Part shown: positions 17,084 to 26,444 of the stretch, piece by piece | How the letters are laid out: each line of letters opens with the position of its first letter | How positions within the stretch are numbered: position 1 is the first letter of the stretch | Origin: Butyricimonas sp. Marseille-P3923 | GTDB lineage: Bacteria > Bacteroidota > Bacteroidia > Bacteroidales > Marinifilaceae | DNA: 64,000 bases | NCBI RefSeq assembly: GCF_900184685.1 | Contig: NZ_FXXL01000006.1 | Span: 186,001 to 250,000, forward strand | Direction of reading: 5' to 3' | Notes under the pieces: model-generated | What the model saw: the letters and a program-made list of their open reading frames with translations, nothing else | The model's database searches: none | Told to the model about the DNA's origin: nothing | Made by a program: the position numbers and the translations under genes

Positions 17084-17890
17084 ATGGACAACGCAATAGA
17101 AATAGAAAACCTTCAATGTGGCTACAACCATAAATTCACGATACGGGATATTTCGTTCACCGTGGAACGGGGTAAATTGACTTCCATTATCGGTCCCAAC
17201 GGGGCGGGCAAAACAACTTTATTCCGAGCCATCACCGGCATGCTACCCGTGCAACAAGGCTCTATCCGGATAAACGGCACGGACGCATTCCGCATGACGC
17301 ATAAAGCAAGGGCAAAACAACTTGCCATTGTCAACCAAACCGTGGAAGCGGATTTTATCTCTATCGAGGACTACGTTCTCATGGGATGCCTCCCCTACCA
17401 CGCCCCGCTACAACTTTTCGAGAGCAAGGAGGACTACGTCATTGCCGAAAAGAATATGCGATTAACAGGTATATGGGAAAAACGTGCAAAACTCATGAAC
17501 CAACTTAGCGGTGGCGAACAACAACTGGCAGCCATTGCCCGGGCTCTCACCCAACAAACGGAGATTCTCCTGCTTGACGAACCCACTTCCCATCTGGACA
17601 TATCCCACCAGATGCGAATACTGAATCTCGTGCAACGCTTGAACCGGGAACAAAACCTTACCGTGTTGCTTATCATTCACGACCTGAACCTTGCCAGCGA
17701 ATTCAGCGACCGACTGATTATGCTCAAAGAAGGAAGTATCCACTCGAGCGGCACCCCGGAAGAAGTATTGACTTACGACAATATCGAAAGCGTCTACGAC
17801 ACGCTGGTTATTACTCAAAGTAACCCTCTTTCGGGTAAACCCTGCGTATTCCCCGTGTCGGATAAACATCACTTCATAAATACAAAATAA
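17084..17890 (+). CDS. btuD: ABC transporter ATPase, probable BtuD
   Basis: The 268-residue ATPase has Walker A GPNGAGKTT (37-45), signature LSGGE (141-145), Walker B ILLLDEP (161-167) and the switch His in IIHD. It powers the adjacent FecCD-type permease. Its last 22 nt overlap the convergent DUF486 fragment, so the element's insertion did not damage it. Confidence 0.82.
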   Translation: MDNAIEIENLQCGYNHKFTIRDISFTVERGKLTSIIGPNGAGKTTLFRAITGMLPVQQGSIRINGTDAFRMTHKARAKQLAIVNQTVEADFISIEDYVLMGCLPYHAPLQLFESKEDYVIAEKNMRLTGIWEKRAKLMNQLSGGEQQLAAIARALTQQTEILLLDEPTSHLDISHQMRILNLVQRLNREQNLTVLLIIHDLNLASEFSDRLIMLKEGSIHSSGTPEEVLTYDNIESVYDTLVITQSNPLSGKPCVFPVSDKHHFINTK

Positions 17891-18093
17891 ACAGCAAGTA
17901 CAAGACAGACGCAAGCCGCCAGATGATTCCATTGGAACGTCACTCCCTTGAAGAAGACCATGGAAAAAATAATAAAGATGGTCAAAGTGATCACTTCTTG
18001 AACGACCTTCAACTGCATTAACGAGAAAGGTCCCCCGTTCCCAATGAATCCCAGACGATTGGCTGGTACTTGCGCACAATATTCAAATAACAT
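17869..18093 (-). pseudogene. 3' part of the host DUF486 gene (split by the element, left side)
   Basis: Codons after the junction encode CAQVPANRLGFIGNGGPFSL and continue to AVYFVFMK, the C-terminal 69 residues of a DUF486 small membrane protein. The first five codons (MLFEY) come from the element end. Joining to the fragment at 47870-48025 at the shared Tyr codon restores 122 residues in frame, the same length as the intact element-borne copy at 47416-47784. This is direct sequence evidence of insertion. Confidence 0.88.
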
Positions 18094-18106
18094 TTCGAAT
18101 TAACCC
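18071..18106 (+). other. attL: host/element junction
   Basis: Host sequence TTGCGCACA is followed by ATA and then the element sequence TTCAAATAAC, with TTCGAATTAACCC at 18094-18106. The inner part is mirrored at the right end (GGGTTA...TTnCGAA), as expected for two half-sites of a serine-integrase attP. Confidence 0.75.
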
Positions 18107-18124
18107 ATGACAGAAAATATTGAT

Positions 18125-18132
18125 TATCTTTG
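18125..18132 (+). promoter_or_regulatory. Probable -7 box of the serine recombinase promoter
   Basis: TATCTTTG is an exact Bacteroidetes -7 box, 24 nt before the recombinase ATG. A -33 TTTG is not seen at standard spacing. The promoter is inside the element end, so expression does not depend on the host. Confidence 0.5.
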
Positions 18133-18156
18133 TGATATCTATTTAGGAACAAAATT

Positions 18157-19941
18157 ATGAAAAAAGCTATTACTTATATTCGAGTTTCAACTAAAATGCA
18201 AGATGTCGCAAGACAAAGGATGAAAATTCAAGAGTATTGCGCTCGAAACAACTATGAAATTGTTCAAGAAATTGTAGATTACGGAATTTCTGGGGCAAGA
18301 GCTGATCGAGAAGGCTATATTAAGTTACAATCTCTTACAGATAAAGATGGAGAAATATTAGTAATTTCAGAATTATCTCGATTGAGCAGGGAGGAAACAT
18401 TAATTACAGTCAATACAATTCAAAATATTATATATCATGGTTTAGACGTGGTATTTTTAGACGATGCAAGTAAATATTATAAAGCTAATCAAGCTCTGAA
18501 TTTAATAGAACTAATAACCTTACTTGTTAGTGCAGACAAAAATGCAAAAGAAAGAATCGAAATAAAAAGAAAAAATCAAGAAGGCAAACAAGCTATATTA
18601 TCAAATAACCCCTATGCTATGGTTGATGGCAATATACCTTTTGGCTTCCAAGCAATCTATAATCCTAATGGACGTAGACCTAAAAAAATTCTCGAAGAAA
18701 ATGAACAAGAAGTTGAACACATAAAAAAAGTCTATGAATTAATATTATCAGGATATTCACTTGGAGAAGTCGCAAGATACTTCAATAATAGAAATATTAC
18801 ATTTAGAGGATTCTTTGTTACCAGACAATTATTAGGTAGATTAATCAAACATTCTATTTACAAAGGAGTTAGAAAAAGGAAATTAAAATTCGATAGAGAA
18901 GAAGCAAGCGTCATTTCTGTCAATATTAAACCAATAATTACACCAGAAGATTTTGACAGGGCAAATCTTTTGGTAAAAGAAAATCATAAATATAAATCAA
19001 CTGGCAAAAATCTATACAACCCATTAAAAGGAATTTTCAAATGTCGATGTGGACGTTCCATGATTGTAAAGGACAAGAAACCAGAAAAGGCTGTCACCAA
19101 ACTCACATACAGATGTAGTTACGTGGGAACAGAAGACAATCCTATTGCCTGCCATTTCAAGGATGAAATCTCTTATCATCTAACCAATGAAATTATATAT
19201 AGCTTATTCAAATACATGAATTATAGTGAAAATATTGACTTTTTCAAAGGACAGATTGATAACAAAGTACAAAACTTAATTGAAGAGATTGACGGTTTGA
19301 ATAAACAAATCAAAAACAAAGAGTTAATTCGTTCAAACCTAGAAGCAGAAAATCAAGAATTAGTACAAAGCTATTTAGAAGCACGTTCTTCCACATTACG
19401 CACTGCGGTACAAAACAAACAAATCGAAATAGAAAATAAAATTGAAGCTCTTAAAAAAGAAATGGACAAACTAACTGATGCAAAACTCAGTAAAGAAGCT
19501 GATAAACTAAGATTAATTGACACCAGAAAAAAAGAAAAACTAGATAATCTTAATATTCAGGAAAAAGGAGAATTATTCCACAAACATCTTGCCTCTGTTA
19601 CCTATTACACTGTCACTATGATGCAAGGTTTTTATGTCATTCAATTTAGGAGTGGTTTAGAGTTCATCATTGCTGTTAGAAAAACTGCTAGAAGCCCTCT
19701 AGTTTCTATCTTACCAGATAAATATACGCTAAACAAAGATACCCTTCTAATTACAGAATATAAAGAAACATCTAAAAATACAAGTCTAAAAAATTTCTCC
19801 CTAAACACTACTGTTACAACAAAAGAAATAACTATTCAAGAATATCTAAAAAGTGAAATTGCAGAACTAAGATCATTAAGAATAGACTATTCATATCGAA
19901 AACAGTATAATGAAAACTTAAAAATGAAACGTGAAGAATAA
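18157..19941 (+). CDS. Large serine recombinase (element integrase)
   Basis: The 594-residue protein has an N-terminal resolvase catalytic domain with IRVS (Arg9, nucleophile Ser11) and SELSRLSR (71-78). A recombinase DNA-binding domain (about 155-285, GNIPFGFQ, FRGFFVTRQLLGRLI) follows, then a zinc ribbon with Cys at about 296, 298, 320 and 332, and a long coiled coil (about 365-455). This is the large serine integrase architecture. Its position at the left end of the element, beside attL, makes it the best candidate for the enzyme that inserted the element into the DUF486 gene. Excision may need a separate directionality factor, which is not identified. Confidence 0.95.
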   Translation: MKKAITYIRVSTKMQDVARQRMKIQEYCARNNYEIVQEIVDYGISGARADREGYIKLQSLTDKDGEILVISELSRLSREETLITVNTIQNIIYHGLDVVFLDDASKYYKANQALNLIELITLLVSADKNAKERIEIKRKNQEGKQAILSNNPYAMVDGNIPFGFQAIYNPNGRRPKKILEENEQEVEHIKKVYELILSGYSLGEVARYFNNRNITFRGFFVTRQLLGRLIKHSIYKGVRKRKLKFDREEASVISVNIKPIITPEDFDRANLLVKENHKYKSTGKNLYNPLKGIFKCRCGRSMIVKDKKPEKAVTKLTYRCSYVGTEDNPIACHFKDEISYHLTNEIIYSLFKYMNYSENIDFFKGQIDNKVQNLIEEIDGLNKQIKNKELIRSNLEAENQELVQSYLEARSSTLRTAVQNKQIEIENKIEALKKEMDKLTDAKLSKEADKLRLIDTRKKEKLDNLNIQEKGELFHKHLASVTYYTVTMMQGFYVIQFRSGLEFIIAVRKTARSPLVSILPDKYTLNKDTLLITEYKETSKNTSLKNFSLNTTVTTKEITIQEYLKSEIAELRSLRIDYSYRKQYNENLKMKREE

Positions 19942-20004
19942 ATATAATATACCTATTAAAATTAAAGCCTATCCCCTCTAAATTGAAGGAATAGGCTTTT
20001 TCAA

Positions 20005-20592
20005 TTAGAATGACAAAGATTCATAGGTCTGCGCAACCTCTTCCTGCCTCAATCCAATATACCGTCTTGTGATAGCCAAAGAGGAATGGTTAAACATATC
20101 CATAAGCATAACTAAAGCCCTTTCTGCATTCTCTGGATTCTGGTTGTAAACCTGCCTTCCAAAAGTCTTGCGTAAACTATGACAGGAGAAGTTTTTGACG
20201 TTTACCCTGTACTTAGCCTTTATCTGCTTTAGAATCCTGTTTAGCTGTTGGGTGGAGTAAACGGTTTTCTTCTGGCTTAGAAAGACAGGAGAATTAAGGC
20301 AAACGGGGTTAATGTGGTTATAACAATCTGCAATGAACTTCTTTAGTTGTGGAGAAATGGGAATAGTCCTTTTCTTCTCCGTTTTGTGTTCCGTGATGGT
20401 GATTTCATCCTTATCCAGAATCAACAACCAAGCGAGTTGCTTCATGTCATACACACGTAATCCCCAGAAAGAACCTAGCGTGATAAACAAAGCGATTTTA
20501 TAATTCCCGTCCTGTATTAGTTTTCTAGTTAGATTAAGCATATCAGCCCAATCCAGACGGTCTGCCGTGGTGTTAGAATACTTCAAACTCAT
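20005..20592 (-). CDS. Short tyrosine recombinase (catalytic domain only)
   Basis: The 195-residue protein has all the core residues: Arg46 (GLRVYD), Lys70 or Lys73, His138 and Arg141 (HSLRKTFG), His169 (FNHSS) and Tyr178 (TRRYIG). There is no N-terminal arm or core-binding domain. The frame is open upstream to 20715, but the ATG at 20592 (MSLKYSNTT) matches the usual start of this short Bacteroidetes family. It may drive site-specific inversion or resolution rather than integration. Confidence 0.85.
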   Translation of the reverse strand: MSLKYSNTTADRLDWADMLNLTRKLIQDGNYKIALFITLGSFWGLRVYDMKQLAWLLILDKDEITITEHKTEKKRTIPISPQLKKFIADCYNHINPVCLNSPVFLSQKKTVYSTQQLNRILKQIKAKYRVNVKNFSCHSLRKTFGRQVYNQNPENAERALVMLMDMFNHSSLAITRRYIGLRQEEVAQTYESLSF

Positions 20593-20832
20593 AACGTTCA
20601 AATTTGTAAGATTAAATATGTAAGTGAATATTTTATAGAGCCAGAGAATAGCCCTAAATTGTAAGTAATTGATAATAAGAAAAACGTTCACTAATACAGA
20701 AAGTGAACATTCCACAAATATACAGGGCTTGCTTCTGGTGAAGCAAACCCTGTATACAGAGAATTTAATTTAAACTGTATTAGCAAAATTAATTATTTGC
20801 TTCTTTGCTGACAAGTTTAAATTATATTCTCA

Positions 20833-21261
20833 TTAATTTTTGATATATGCAACCCAAATATTTATTGCAGTAAGTATCAATGATATTACTGAAATTACAA
20901 TGGCAATCCAACTTTTCTTAGCGTTCTTGAGAGTCTGTATTTTCAAGTCCTCTTCTATTTTCTTGTTTGAATGTTTTCTTGTGTAACCTCCATTTTGGAT
21001 ATACTTTATTCCCAAATCTGTTATTTCTGGCAAATCTAAATCTTCTTTCCTTTTAAATTCAATTAATCCATCTGATAATAATCCTCTTTGTAGAAATTCG
21101 GTTTCCCAATCTTCATGCCCTTCTTCTTTAAATAATGTTTTGCAAATGAAGTCCATTGTTAATCTTTTGTCATCTTCTCCATTATTTCTAATCTTGGTAG
21201 AGATACGAGATAATAAACCATATAAGATTTTATCTAATTTTTCATCATGCGTCATAATCAC
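20833..21261 (-). CDS. Small C-terminally membrane-anchored protein paired with the OLD nuclease
   Basis: The 142-residue protein has a soluble N-terminal part that looks like a winged helix (DGLIEFKRKEDLDLPEITDLGIKYI) and one C-terminal membrane helix (SWIAIVISVISLILTAINIW). It starts 2 nt after the OLD-type gene (alternative start 21255), so it is surely co-transcribed. I do not recognise the family. The pairing suggests a membrane-bound regulator or effector for the nuclease. Confidence 0.7.
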   Translation of the reverse strand: MIMTHDEKLDKILYGLLSRISTKIRNNGEDDKRLTMDFICKTLFKEEGHEDWETEFLQRGLLSDGLIEFKRKEDLDLPEITDLGIKYIQNGGYTRKHSNKKIEEDLKIQTLKNAKKSWIAIVISVISLILTAINIWVAYIKN

Positions 21262-21263
21262 TC

Positions 21264-23069
21264 TTATTCATATAGCTCACTTATTTTTTCAAACCAGCCT
21301 TTTATTTCTTCAAAAGCATCTAGTTGTACCAGCATTTCTTTTGTTAATCGTTTTGCTAAACATCCATTTACAATAGACTTAACTTCTCCTTGTTTTAATC
21401 CTGTTTTGGAAGCAAAGAATGTAGGTAGATCTTCGTTATCCCAATCTGAAATGGAATTACAATCTACTGCTTTGAAATATTCACTGTAGATTTCTTTTGG
21501 AATGTAGTTCTCAAGTTCTCTTTTTTTTGTTAATACGGCAAAAGATTTATCTGGACGGCTATTAATCTTCTCTGCTTGTTCTTTGTATTGTTCAGTGTTC
21601 TTTCCTGAACTTGAATCTCTATCATAGATATGGAACTCTATGACATTTGAATCTTTTAGATAATATCTTTCTACCCAATTTTTTAGATTACCTCCTATCA
21701 TGGGAATAATGCTTATCTGTTTTTCTTCTAAATCAATAATAGACTTTAATTCTGGAATATTTTGATTAATATTCTTCAAGAATCTAATATCATACTCTCC
21801 TTCTACGCATACAACGAGTTTTGTTAAGTATGGCATTATTCCTAACGTTTCACGTATATCAGACAATTTATTATTTTCTTCAGAAACGATATTAGGCTTC
21901 CCCAATGAATCTTTTTTGATGAGAATAAGACTCTCATTTTCTGCTATTTTTGCAATCTCTGGGCTGTGAGTGGTAATAATCACTTGTCGGTTTTCGTCAT
22001 TGGCAAGTTTAATTAGCGAATCTATTAATATTTTCTGATATTCTGGATGCTGAGAAGTTTCAGGCTCTTCAAGAGCATATATGACCCCTTTTGAACTTCC
22101 AACTCTTTCTTCAGCCTCTGCTCTAAAATAGTTTAGTAGTATTAATCTTCTAACGCCACTTCCTCTTTTATTTATTGGAATTCCTTCATCACCAGTGAAT
22201 GAGAAGCTAAAAAGAGTATCCCAATTTTTGTTTTTAACGTTAGGATAGAGCGTTTTGGCTATTTCGGGATTCATTTCAGACAGTTTTTCTATTGTTCGCT
22301 TTCCTTTTTCAATGGCTCTCCGTTCTATTTCCTCAACTACGGATTTTAATTGAACTTCAACCTCTGCAATAGCTTGTTTGGTTATAACTTTTAAGGGATC
22401 TTGAACTTCTTTATCTGAATCTCTATTTTGTCTATCTGATTGAAATATGGCAAAATAAGGAAATTCAGAACTTATGCTATCATATATTCTTTTTATATCT
22501 TCTTTGTCTATTGGAATAAGAGTTAATTGTTTTTCTTTATTCTGAATAGAGTTATATATCGCTTTTCTGAAATCTGATAGAACTCTTTTATCTTGAACGT
22601 TTGCATCAAGCCCCTTTGCTGTACATATTTTTTTTAAATCTGTTATTTTCAATGCAACAAGAGGTTCTTCTGAAAATTCTTTTAAATAATTGGCAACGAT
22701 ATAACTCGTTAAACTTTTTGCTGTTAATGACTTCGTGCAATCCCATATTTTTCTTATTTCGAGTAAACCATCTTCATTCAATAAGTATTCCGCTTCCAAT
22801 GATGTTTTTCTTTCTGGATCTATAAGATATTCTTTACTCTTATCAATTTGAAATGCTACACCAATAACAATTCGCGGAACTGCCCCAACCCTTAAATCTT
22901 CTATTTCAATTTTCACTGTTTCATTATTGAAAAAAATTTCAAGAGCCTCTAATATCGTTGATTTACCAACATCATTTTTTCCAATAATAACATTTAGATT
23001 ATTGTTAAATGGAATTGTTATTTTTTCGTATCCACGAAAGTTCTCAAGATATAGTTTCTTTAGAATCAT
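21264..23069 (-). CDS. OLD-family ATP-dependent nuclease (AAA ATPase plus TOPRIM)
   Basis: The 601-residue protein has an SMC/OLD-type ATPase: Walker A GKNDVGKST (30-38), a Walker-B-like ALEEPETSQHPEY segment and the switch TTHSPEIAKIAE. A TOPRIM domain follows: VVCVEGEYDIRFL and IYDRDSSSG supply the metal-binding acids. OLD proteins act in phage defence (P2 Old, GajA of Gabija). No UvrD-like helicase (GajB) follows; instead a small membrane protein does. The ATG at 23069 (MILKKLYLENFRGYE) is preferred over the frame start at 23144. Confidence 0.9.
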   Translation of the reverse strand: MILKKLYLENFRGYEKITIPFNNNLNVIIGKNDVGKSTILEALEIFFNNETVKIEIEDLRVGAVPRIVIGVAFQIDKSKEYLIDPERKTSLEAEYLLNEDGLLEIRKIWDCTKSLTAKSLTSYIVANYLKEFSEEPLVALKITDLKKICTAKGLDANVQDKRVLSDFRKAIYNSIQNKEKQLTLIPIDKEDIKRIYDSISSEFPYFAIFQSDRQNRDSDKEVQDPLKVITKQAIAEVEVQLKSVVEEIERRAIEKGKRTIEKLSEMNPEIAKTLYPNVKNKNWDTLFSFSFTGDEGIPINKRGSGVRRLILLNYFRAEAEERVGSSKGVIYALEEPETSQHPEYQKILIDSLIKLANDENRQVIITTHSPEIAKIAENESLILIKKDSLGKPNIVSEENNKLSDIRETLGIMPYLTKLVVCVEGEYDIRFLKNINQNIPELKSIIDLEEKQISIIPMIGGNLKNWVERYYLKDSNVIEFHIYDRDSSSGKNTEQYKEQAEKINSRPDKSFAVLTKKRELENYIPKEIYSEYFKAVDCNSISDWDNEDLPTFFASKTGLKQGEVKSIVNGCLAKRLTKEMLVQLDAFEEIKGWFEKISELYE

Positions 23070-23382
23070 AATATTATCTTTTGATTGGTGTTTCTGTCTG
23101 AGAAAATGATATAGCAAAAGTAACTCTATTTCTAAAAGTTTCAAACGATTATGGACTTTCTTAATTTGGAAGGTCTGTTTAGATGCTGAATCTTGTCATT
23201 TGCCTTCGATTAGTAGGTTTTTTGTCTTCAAAACGATATAAGTGTGTTCGTTCAGGGAGAAAGAATGTCGTGAAGGTATACCATGGACCAAACCAGAGAG
23301 ATGTCAAAATTCAGAAAATGAATCAAAGTCATAAAACGAGTCATTTGGAGGCTTTACTTTACGTTTTCTTAAATAGAAGTCT

Positions 23383-23655
23383 TTAACTTACGTCCAACAT
23401 CAATTCCTACCCATCAGTTAATCGACAGTTAATATGAAAAGCTAACTCCAGTACCTTTTTATTAACCTGTATTAGCAATGTCTTATTCTTTGGTTCATGT
23501 TTCTTCAGGTTCCACTACTTTTTCCATACATTAATACTAGTAGGAAACTTCGTATCCTTGAAATAACTCCGTACTCTTAGATAGATTGGATATTTACCAT
23601 TTCGCTTTACTGACTTATCAGCTCTTATACATTTGCCAATAGAGTATTCTACCAT
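23383..23655 (-). pseudogene. Decayed N-terminal part of a phage-type tyrosine integrase
   Basis: Reading down from ATG 23655 gives MVEYSIGKCIRADKSVKRNG and then KYPIYLRVRSYFKDTKFPTS, typical of the arm DNA-binding domain of Bacteroidetes integrases. The frame has stops at 23515-23517, 23407-23409 and 23383-23385. It is too short and broken to be expressed. The rest of the gap between 23070 and 23802 shows no other gene I can support. Confidence 0.65.
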
Positions 23656-23802
23656 TATTATAAATAACTTATCTGGCTCGCATGAAACAAGTTAATTGAC
23701 AGTTTGGAGACGACAAAAAAAATCATGTATTTTTTTTCGATGTAGTTTTGTTAGTTGTCTGTAAAAATGTATTTTTATGAAAATTAAAAGCCCGATTTTA
23801 AA

Positions 23803-26127
23803 ATGAGTAAAGAACTAAATATATTAATATCTAGTTTGTCTGAAGATAATTTCAGAAGATTAGTTCAGGAGTATTTGAAAGAAAAATATAAGACTTCAAA
23901 TGTAAGAATCACCGATGGCCCTTATGATGGTGGAAACGATTTGGAAATAATCATTGGTGATAAGGATATAAAAAGGAACATTCAGATTACTATACAAAAT
24001 AGTAATTACGAAAAGAAGTTGGAAAAAGACTTGCAAAAAGCATCAGAAAATATAGAGAAATATAATTATTTAAATAATTTAGATTTTTATATTAGTCAGA
24101 ATATTACAAAAGATAAAAAGAATGAACTTGTATATAATGCAGAAATTAATTATGGAATAAACCTGAATATTTTAGATGCCAATACTTTAGCACAAGAAGC
24201 AAGTACCTATTCCTCTATTAGAGATTTTACCTATGAAGCTCATGCAATTAAAACGAATGAATCTATACATAAAATTGCTGATAAGCAGACTAAAATTTTA
24301 TTTGATGTCTTAACTCTAAATAAAAATAGTGTTGAGATAAAAAAGAACTTTATTAATTCATATATTTTTTCTTATTTATACATACATCCTAATAGTTCGT
24401 CAGAGGAGATATTTGATTATCTAAATCCTAATCTAAACAATACACTGGATATTAATTTCTTAAGGAAAGAACTAAATTATCTTCGTTCAAAGAAAAAGAT
24501 AGAAAGTCAATTGGATAAAAATAAGTATCAACTAACAGCTTCTCAAAAACAAGAAATCGGAAATATATATTCAGTAGTATCAGAACAAGAAATAGAACTG
24601 GAAGGTATGATTAGCTCTTTTATTTCGGAGAATAATATCCCTTCTGATTCTGGAGAATTGATAAATATATTGTATAAACTATATAGGGAGAATTACACTA
24701 TTGACATAGAAGAAGTCAAAAGTACAAATAACTCTTATAATACATCAATAAAAAAAACGTATTTTGATTTAACTAATTTCTTTATAAAGAAAGGAGTTGA
24801 GAAAGAAAATGCAGAACTTTACTCAAAAAAGTTAATTAAAGTATGTCAATCTAACGATTATTTGAATAAATTATCATCTATCCATTTATTTAATAATTTA
24901 TACTCATCAAACAAACTTGAGAGATATGTAAATTCTAAAAAGCAAAGAATATTCTTAGATACTCAAGTTTTAATTAGAATGTTGTGTACGTTGTATAATG
25001 AGAGAGTTGACTATCCAGATATTGCAATGCATGCATCGAAGTTATTGTTAATTACATTGGAAAAATATAAAGATAAAGTATGTCTATATAGTTCTTTCGA
25101 TTACATTGATGAGGTTGCAGGACATTTATTAGAAGCATATAAACTTAGACGGTTTCTACATTTACCTTTCATATCTAAATTGGGAAAATCCAAGAATGTT
25201 TTTCATAATTGTTTCATAGAGCTTATTTATCAAGGTATTCTTGATGAAGATACAGAATTTATAGATTTTATTGATGAAATAATGAATGAAGAAGTTGGTG
25301 ATATAGCCTATGAAGAATTTTCTCAAATAGCAAAAAGAAGAATTACTGAAATATTTGAACAGATTGGAGTGGAACTTGTATATCATCCAACTTATCCAAA
25401 CTATTCTTCTATAAAAATAGCTTATGAAAAATCTTTGGCATATCAGTCGAAAGAACGTTCAGCTACAGCAAGAGGAAATGATTTAAGAACTATTTTATTT
25501 CTTTCCCAGAAAGAAAATAATATTGATATAGAAACTGGTGAAATAAACGAGCCATTTCTTATAACTTGGGATTCTGCATTTTATTCCTTCCGAAAAGATT
25601 TGCTTAAAGCTCACCCAGAGCTCACTTACTGGTATATTTACTCCCCGCTAAAGCTTGTAGATAGACTTTCTATCATGAATTTTAATTTGAATCCACAATC
25701 AATAAGTCTAAATATAATTGCTTTAGCAGAGACAAATTTTAATTACTCAGCAAAGACTGGTTCTTTCATTGATGTAATTTCTAGTTATTTTAATACAGAT
25801 GATGTTCAAAAGTTTGGAATAATTAATAAATTAGCTTTGCTAAAAGAGGATACCAGAGAAATAAACGAAATTCCAGAGAATGAGATTACAGATTCAGAAA
25901 AAGAAACTGACGTAATTACTAATCTCCTCCTTGATATCAAATCTCATTATAATTCTCTTGAGTCTAAATATAAATTTGAAGATATAATAAAAGTTTTTGA
26001 AAATATATCATTTGAGGATAGGATAATGCATATCTTAAAAACTAGATTGAAAAATCAAAATTCACAATTGATGTTCGATAGTTTTGATGAATTAATCAAA
26101 ACAGAAACTGATAAATCAACACGATGA
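23803..26127 (+). CDS. Large putative defence nuclease: Mrr-like N-terminus, PIN-like C-terminus
   Basis: In the 774-residue protein, residues 1-130 look like a restriction-endonuclease fold: DGPYDGGNDLEI then IQITIQ. The usual catalytic Lys after Gln is Thr, so this domain may be altered or inactive. A winged-helix-like part (about 205-250) follows. The C-terminal region has RIFLDTQVLIRML and, later, FLITWDSAFYSFRK, spaced acidic motifs like those of PIN-type RNases. It stands alone between a decayed integrase and a strong terminator. I do not know a named family with this order; a phage-defence role is inferred from context. Confidence 0.6.
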   Translation: MSKELNILISSLSEDNFRRLVQEYLKEKYKTSNVRITDGPYDGGNDLEIIIGDKDIKRNIQITIQNSNYEKKLEKDLQKASENIEKYNYLNNLDFYISQNITKDKKNELVYNAEINYGINLNILDANTLAQEASTYSSIRDFTYEAHAIKTNESIHKIADKQTKILFDVLTLNKNSVEIKKNFINSYIFSYLYIHPNSSSEEIFDYLNPNLNNTLDINFLRKELNYLRSKKKIESQLDKNKYQLTASQKQEIGNIYSVVSEQEIELEGMISSFISENNIPSDSGELINILYKLYRENYTIDIEEVKSTNNSYNTSIKKTYFDLTNFFIKKGVEKENAELYSKKLIKVCQSNDYLNKLSSIHLFNNLYSSNKLERYVNSKKQRIFLDTQVLIRMLCTLYNERVDYPDIAMHASKLLLITLEKYKDKVCLYSSFDYIDEVAGHLLEAYKLRRFLHLPFISKLGKSKNVFHNCFIELIYQGILDEDTEFIDFIDEIMNEEVGDIAYEEFSQIAKRRITEIFEQIGVELVYHPTYPNYSSIKIAYEKSLAYQSKERSATARGNDLRTILFLSQKENNIDIETGEINEPFLITWDSAFYSFRKDLLKAHPELTYWYIYSPLKLVDRLSIMNFNLNPQSISLNIIALAETNFNYSAKTGSFIDVISSYFNTDDVQKFGIINKLALLKEDTREINEIPENEITDSEKETDVITNLLLDIKSHYNSLESKYKFEDIIKVFENISFEDRIMHILKTRLKNQNSQLMFDSFDELIKTETDKSTR

Positions 26128-26293
26128 AACAAATATTGTAGACACAAAAAAGCAATAGAAATTTTTTATTGTATTAGCAATGGTTAAAATTTATGTTTTT
26201 TCTATGATAATGCTTTATCATATGATTTAAGAGATAAAGGGGCGTAAATAGAAGCGCACTATTTTGAATTCTCCAACTCCTAATCTTTCATTA

Positions 26294-26345
26294 TTTTTTA
26301 CACCGATGGTATTTATAACTCACTAAATACCATCGGTGTAAAAAA
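26294..26345. terminator. Bidirectional terminator closing two opposing units
   Basis: A perfect 22-bp inverted repeat (26294-26315 / 26324-26345) with an 8-nt loop starts with TTTTTT and ends with AAAAAA, so it works on both strands. It ends the nuclease gene on the plus strand and the small-protein cassette on the minus strand. The rest of 26128-26444 shows no gene. Confidence 0.93.
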
Positions 26346-26444
26346 ACACACAGTATACTGATTATCAATAACACAGTTCTTCCACCAAGGATCTTTACCT
26401 ATTTTCGTAATCATTCCTTTTATTATCTAACCAAATAGTTTCTA

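Noticed and set aside
22601-22825. Plus-strand frame opposite the OLD gene
   Set aside because: It lies wholly within the well-supported nuclease gene and has no recognisable feature.
23183-23386. Plus-strand frame of 67 codons upstream of the Mrr-like gene
   Set aside because: It overlaps the integrase remnant and does not resemble a protein family.
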